In this document: in pieces, positions 44,650 through 46,769 of the stretch
Numbering within the stretch: the first letter of the stretch is position 1
How the letters are laid out: each line of letters opens with the position of its first letter
Assembly (NCBI GenBank): GCA_012727555.1
Contig: JAAYGT010000029.1
Location: forward strand, 1-46,769
Origin: Alcaligenaceae bacterium
GTDB lineage: Bacteria; Pseudomonadota; Gammaproteobacteria; Burkholderiales; Burkholderiaceae_B
Length of the DNA: 46,769 nt
Direction: 5' to 3'
Program-made: the position numbers and the translations under genes
The notes under the pieces: generated by a model
What the model saw: the letters and a program-made list of their open reading frames with translations, nothing else
Database searches by the model: none
What the model was told of the DNA's origin: nothing

Positions 44650-45306
44650 ATGAAAACAGAAAATGCCCCTGTTGTGCACCTGCTGCATGGCGCACACTAC
44701 GCCACGCTGGCCACGCATTCCAGTCAGTTGCCCGGTTACCCCTATGCCACCGCCGTGCCCAATGTGCTCGATGAACAGCACAGGCCCGTCTTGCTGGTCA
44801 GTGCCTTGGCCGAGCACACCCGGAATCTGTTGCAGGATCCTCGGGCCAGCCTTGCGCTTGCGGCATCTTCGGTCACACGTATCCAGAATGAAGAACGGCT
44901 CACCCTGGTTGCCGATGCCGAGCGTTTCGAGCCGGTTCCGGAACTGATTCAACGTTACACCCGCTATGAGCCGGACGCTGCGTTGTACCTGACACTTGAC
45001 TTCATGTTTTTTCGCTTGAATCCAGTGCGGTTGCGGTACATAGCCGGGGTTGGCCGCATGGGGTGGCTCGATGCCGGCACTCTGCAGGACCTGCCTGTGG
45101 TGTCACTGGCCGACGAGACCCGCTTGGTTGCGCTTGCGCAGCAGCATGCGCCGCCTGAATTACAGGTGCTTGGGCTGGATTGTTTTGGTTTGGATTACCG
45201 TATGCGCGGCGAGCGCAGACGCTGCGCGTGGGCCAGTGGCAACACCCTTGAGGAACAGGTGTTGGCCACCGTGCCACAGATAGGTCAGGCGCAGACGGAC
45301 ACCTGA
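44650..45306 (+). CDS. HugZ-like pyridoxamine-phosphate-oxidase-fold protein
   Basis: This 218-residue protein has the split-barrel flavin-binding fold. The N-terminal part (HGAHYATLATHSSQLPGYPYATAVPNVLDEQHRPVLLVSALAEHTRNLLQDPRASL) is typical of the HugZ/HutZ group that degrades or stores haem, and of related F420/FMN-binding proteins. The C-terminal half carries a FMFFRLNPVRLRYIAGVGRMGWL segment as in HugZ. HugZ proteins need a C-terminal His-containing region for haem. Here the C-terminus is LDCFGLDYRMRGERRRCAW, which matches the DUF2470-like end only loosely. A haem role is inferred, and no haem-uptake genes are adjacent. It is convergent with the TctC-like gene. Confidence 0.8.
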   Translation: MKTENAPVVHLLHGAHYATLATHSSQLPGYPYATAVPNVLDEQHRPVLLVSALAEHTRNLLQDPRASLALAASSVTRIQNEERLTLVADAERFEPVPELIQRYTRYEPDAALYLTLDFMFFRLNPVRLRYIAGVGRMGWLDAGTLQDLPVVSLADETRLVALAQQHAPPELQVLGLDCFGLDYRMRGERRRCAWASGNTLEEQVLATVPQIGQAQTDT

Positions 45307-45323
45307 TCCTGCCGTCGTGTTGT

Positions 45324-46310
45324 TCAGTTCACCGAGATATTTGCATCACGGATCACTTTGGCCCATTTTTCGTTTTCGCTTTGAATGAAGCGTGCGAAAT
45401 CCTGGGGTGTGCCGCCGGCGATCTGGCCGCCGGTTTCATCGAATGCCTTGCGCACTTCAGGTTTTTCCAGAATGCGCTTGAATGTGGCATTCAGTTTGTC
45501 GATGACAGGTTGTGGCGTACCGGCTGGGGCAATAATGCCTTGCCAGTTGTATGACTCGAACCCGGTTACACCGGCTTCGGCCATGGTAGGTACATTGGGC
45601 AGCAGAGCCAGGCGCTTGCTGCTGGTTACAGCCAACGGGGTGACCTTGTCGGCCTGGATGGCCGGCATGGCGGCGTAACCCATTTCGAACATCATGTCGA
45701 TGTGGCCGGCCATGAGATCAGTGGCTGCAGGCGCGCCGCCTTTATAGGGCACATGGTTCAGTTTGATATCGGCCGTACCGGCAAACAATTCGCCCGACAG
45801 GTGGTGTGCACCGCCTACACCCGACGAGCCGAATGACAGTGCGCCAGGGTCTTTCTTGGCCAGTGCAACCAGGTCCTGCACATTCTTGGCCGCAACCTGT
45901 TTGTTCACGCTCAGGATCAGCGGGCTTTCTTCAATCAGAATAACCGGCGCGATGTCTTTTTGTACATCGTAGGTAACACGCTTGCCCATGAGGGTAGGGT
46001 TGACCGCCAGCGGGGCCAGATTGCCGCTGCCCAATGTATAGCCATCGGGTTTGGCACGAACAAGTTCGGTCGTGCCGATAACGCCACCAGCACCGGGTTT
46101 GTTTTCAACGACCACATTGGCGTTCAGTTCTTTGGCCAGTTCCTGGCCCAGCATGCGCATGCGTGTGTCGGCAAAACCGCCCGCTGCGTAGGGCACAATG
46201 ATGGTGATCGGTTTTTCGGTGGGCCATTCTGCGGCTTGTGCCACGGGTGCGGCCAGCGTGAAGGCGCCGGCAAGGGCGCTGATCAGGCCCAGTTTTTTAA
46301 GCATATTCAT
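45324..46310 (-). CDS. TctC/Bug family periplasmic substrate-binding protein
   Basis: This 328-residue protein has a signal peptide (about 1-26, hydrophobic core GLISALAGAFTLAAP, cleavage near AQA-AEW) and the whole TctC fold: PITIIVPYAAGGFADTRMR, VVENKPGAGGVIGTTELVRAKPDGYTLG, GAHHLSGELFA, HVPYKGGAPAATDLMAGHIDMMF, AVTSSKRLALLPNVPTMAEAG. These proteins bind small carboxylates or related solutes for tripartite tricarboxylate transporters and are greatly amplified in Bordetella relatives. No TctA/TctB genes are in view, as is common for orphan Bug proteins. The ligand cannot be assigned. A second Met two codons in is an alternative start. Confidence 0.95.
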   Translation of the reverse strand: MNMLKKLGLISALAGAFTLAAPVAQAAEWPTEKPITIIVPYAAGGFADTRMRMLGQELAKELNANVVVENKPGAGGVIGTTELVRAKPDGYTLGSGNLAPLAVNPTLMGKRVTYDVQKDIAPVILIEESPLILSVNKQVAAKNVQDLVALAKKDPGALSFGSSGVGGAHHLSGELFAGTADIKLNHVPYKGGAPAATDLMAGHIDMMFEMGYAAMPAIQADKVTPLAVTSSKRLALLPNVPTMAEAGVTGFESYNWQGIIAPAGTPQPVIDKLNATFKRILEKPEVRKAFDETGGQIAGGTPQDFARFIQSENEKWAKVIRDANISVN

Positions 46311-46489
46311 AAAGTTGCCTTGGTTGGTTACTTTCAGGGTAATAGATGATGACGGTGATTGTCAGGGACCTGCAAGATGCCTGACACGTGCCTTGTGGTA
46401 TGCAGCGATTGTAGTGTGTAGATAACCCGTTTGCGAGGCTCGATGCATGCAAACCTGAAGCCAAAGGTGCGTTTTCCTGGAAACAAGGT

Positions 46490-46769
46490 CTACGCTGAGG
46501 GAATGTTGTCGGTGTCTGCGGGGAAAGTAGCCAGAAAGGCTTGCACCACCTGCATGAAGCGTTCCGGTTGTTCCACATGGGCCAGGTGTGAGCAGCCATC
46601 AAGCATGACCCCTTGTGCTCCGGGTATGCCAGTACATAAAACCTGGTTGCCGGCAGGGTGCCGGCACCGGGTAGCTGGAACCTTGCCCGGCAAGCTGACC
46701 GTCTGGCTGGCGGTGCATCGCGGGAAGGCTGTGGATGTTTCTTGACGGTTCTGTTGGCCAGAACACGCA
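46490..46769 (-). CDS. Alpha/beta hydrolase-like C-terminus, cut by window edge
   Basis: A minus-strand frame stays open from the window edge to its stop codon at 46490. The last about 46 residues (GIPGAQGVMLDGCSHLAHVEQPERFMQVVQAFLATFP) look like the C-terminal end of an alpha/beta hydrolase of the 3-oxoadipate enol-lactonase type, including the catalytic His in SHL. The preceding about 45 residues do not resemble the family in this or another frame: there is no P-x-L-x-x-x-G-x-x-D segment with the acid residue. The gene may be diverged or frame-broken just upstream, or this is a pseudogene remnant. Its 5' part lies outside the window. Confidence 0.5.
   Translation of the reverse strand, partial: ACSGQQNRQETSTAFPRCTASQTVSLPGKVPATRCRHPAGNQVLCTGIPGAQGVMLDGCSHLAHVEQPERFMQVVQAFLATFPADTDNIPSA

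Noticed and set aside
1-46769. CRISPR array, insertion sequence, prophage or defence system
   Set aside because: I saw no regularly spaced repeats, transposase or integrase genes, terminal inverted repeats, or toxin, nuclease or methylase genes anywhere in the window.

Overview
The window is about 47 kb of chromosomal, GC-rich DNA. Gene content and order point to a betaproteobacterium of the order Burkholderiales, most like the Alcaligenaceae (the Bordetella/Advenella/Pusillimonas group). The reasons are the 5S rRNA sequence, a fused murE-murF gene of the kind known from Bordetella, the ftsZ-lpxC-DUF721-M23-secA order, a fused mnmC, and a TctC/Bug-type periplasmic binding protein. Genus and species cannot be fixed from the sequence alone.

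Region 1 (1-4560) starts inside the 3' end of a 5S rRNA gene, so an rRNA operon ends here, followed by its terminator. Then come a small membrane protein, a SWIB-domain protein (minus strand), pyrC, uup (minus strand) and the RNase P RNA gene rnpB.

Region 2 (about 5033-22167) is a complete division and cell wall (dcw) cluster on the plus strand: mraZ, rsmH, ftsL, ftsI, murE-murF fusion, mraY, murD, ftsW, murG, murC, ddl, ftsQ, ftsA, ftsZ. Six junctions are ATGA stop/start overlaps and most others are only a few bases, so most of it is probably one transcript with coupled translation. It makes the UDP-MurNAc-pentapeptide, lipid I and lipid II, and then the septal synthase and Z-ring proteins. 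MraZ-box-like repeats lie upstream of and over the mraZ start. Next come lpxC (lipid A), a DciA-like DUF721 protein (minus strand), an M23 peptidase and secA.

Region 3 (27849-37683) holds a tight minus-strand group (inositol monophosphatase, M20 amidohydrolase, MgtE, acyltransferase; gaps of 23-34 bases), then mnmC, a GH31-like protein with a degenerate active site, and a metallophosphoesterase.

Region 4 (37844-46769) has tRNA-Lys(UUU) with a near-consensus promoter and a strong terminator. A minus-strand catabolic operon follows (IlvD/Edd dehydratase, GntR regulator, 3-hydroxyacyl-CoA dehydrogenase-like protein), then a chemoreceptor, an alpha/beta hydrolase, a HugZ-like protein, a TctC-type binding protein, and a hydrolase-like fragment cut by the window edge.

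I found no CRISPR array, prophage, transposase, toxin-antitoxin pair or defence island, and no convincing undescribed multi-gene system. The most interesting points are smaller: the dehydratase frame that has no usual start codon, the GH31-like protein that has lost active-site motifs, a compensated base-pair change in helix P4 of RNase P RNA, the helically phased MraZ boxes, and the precise MurE-MurF junction.
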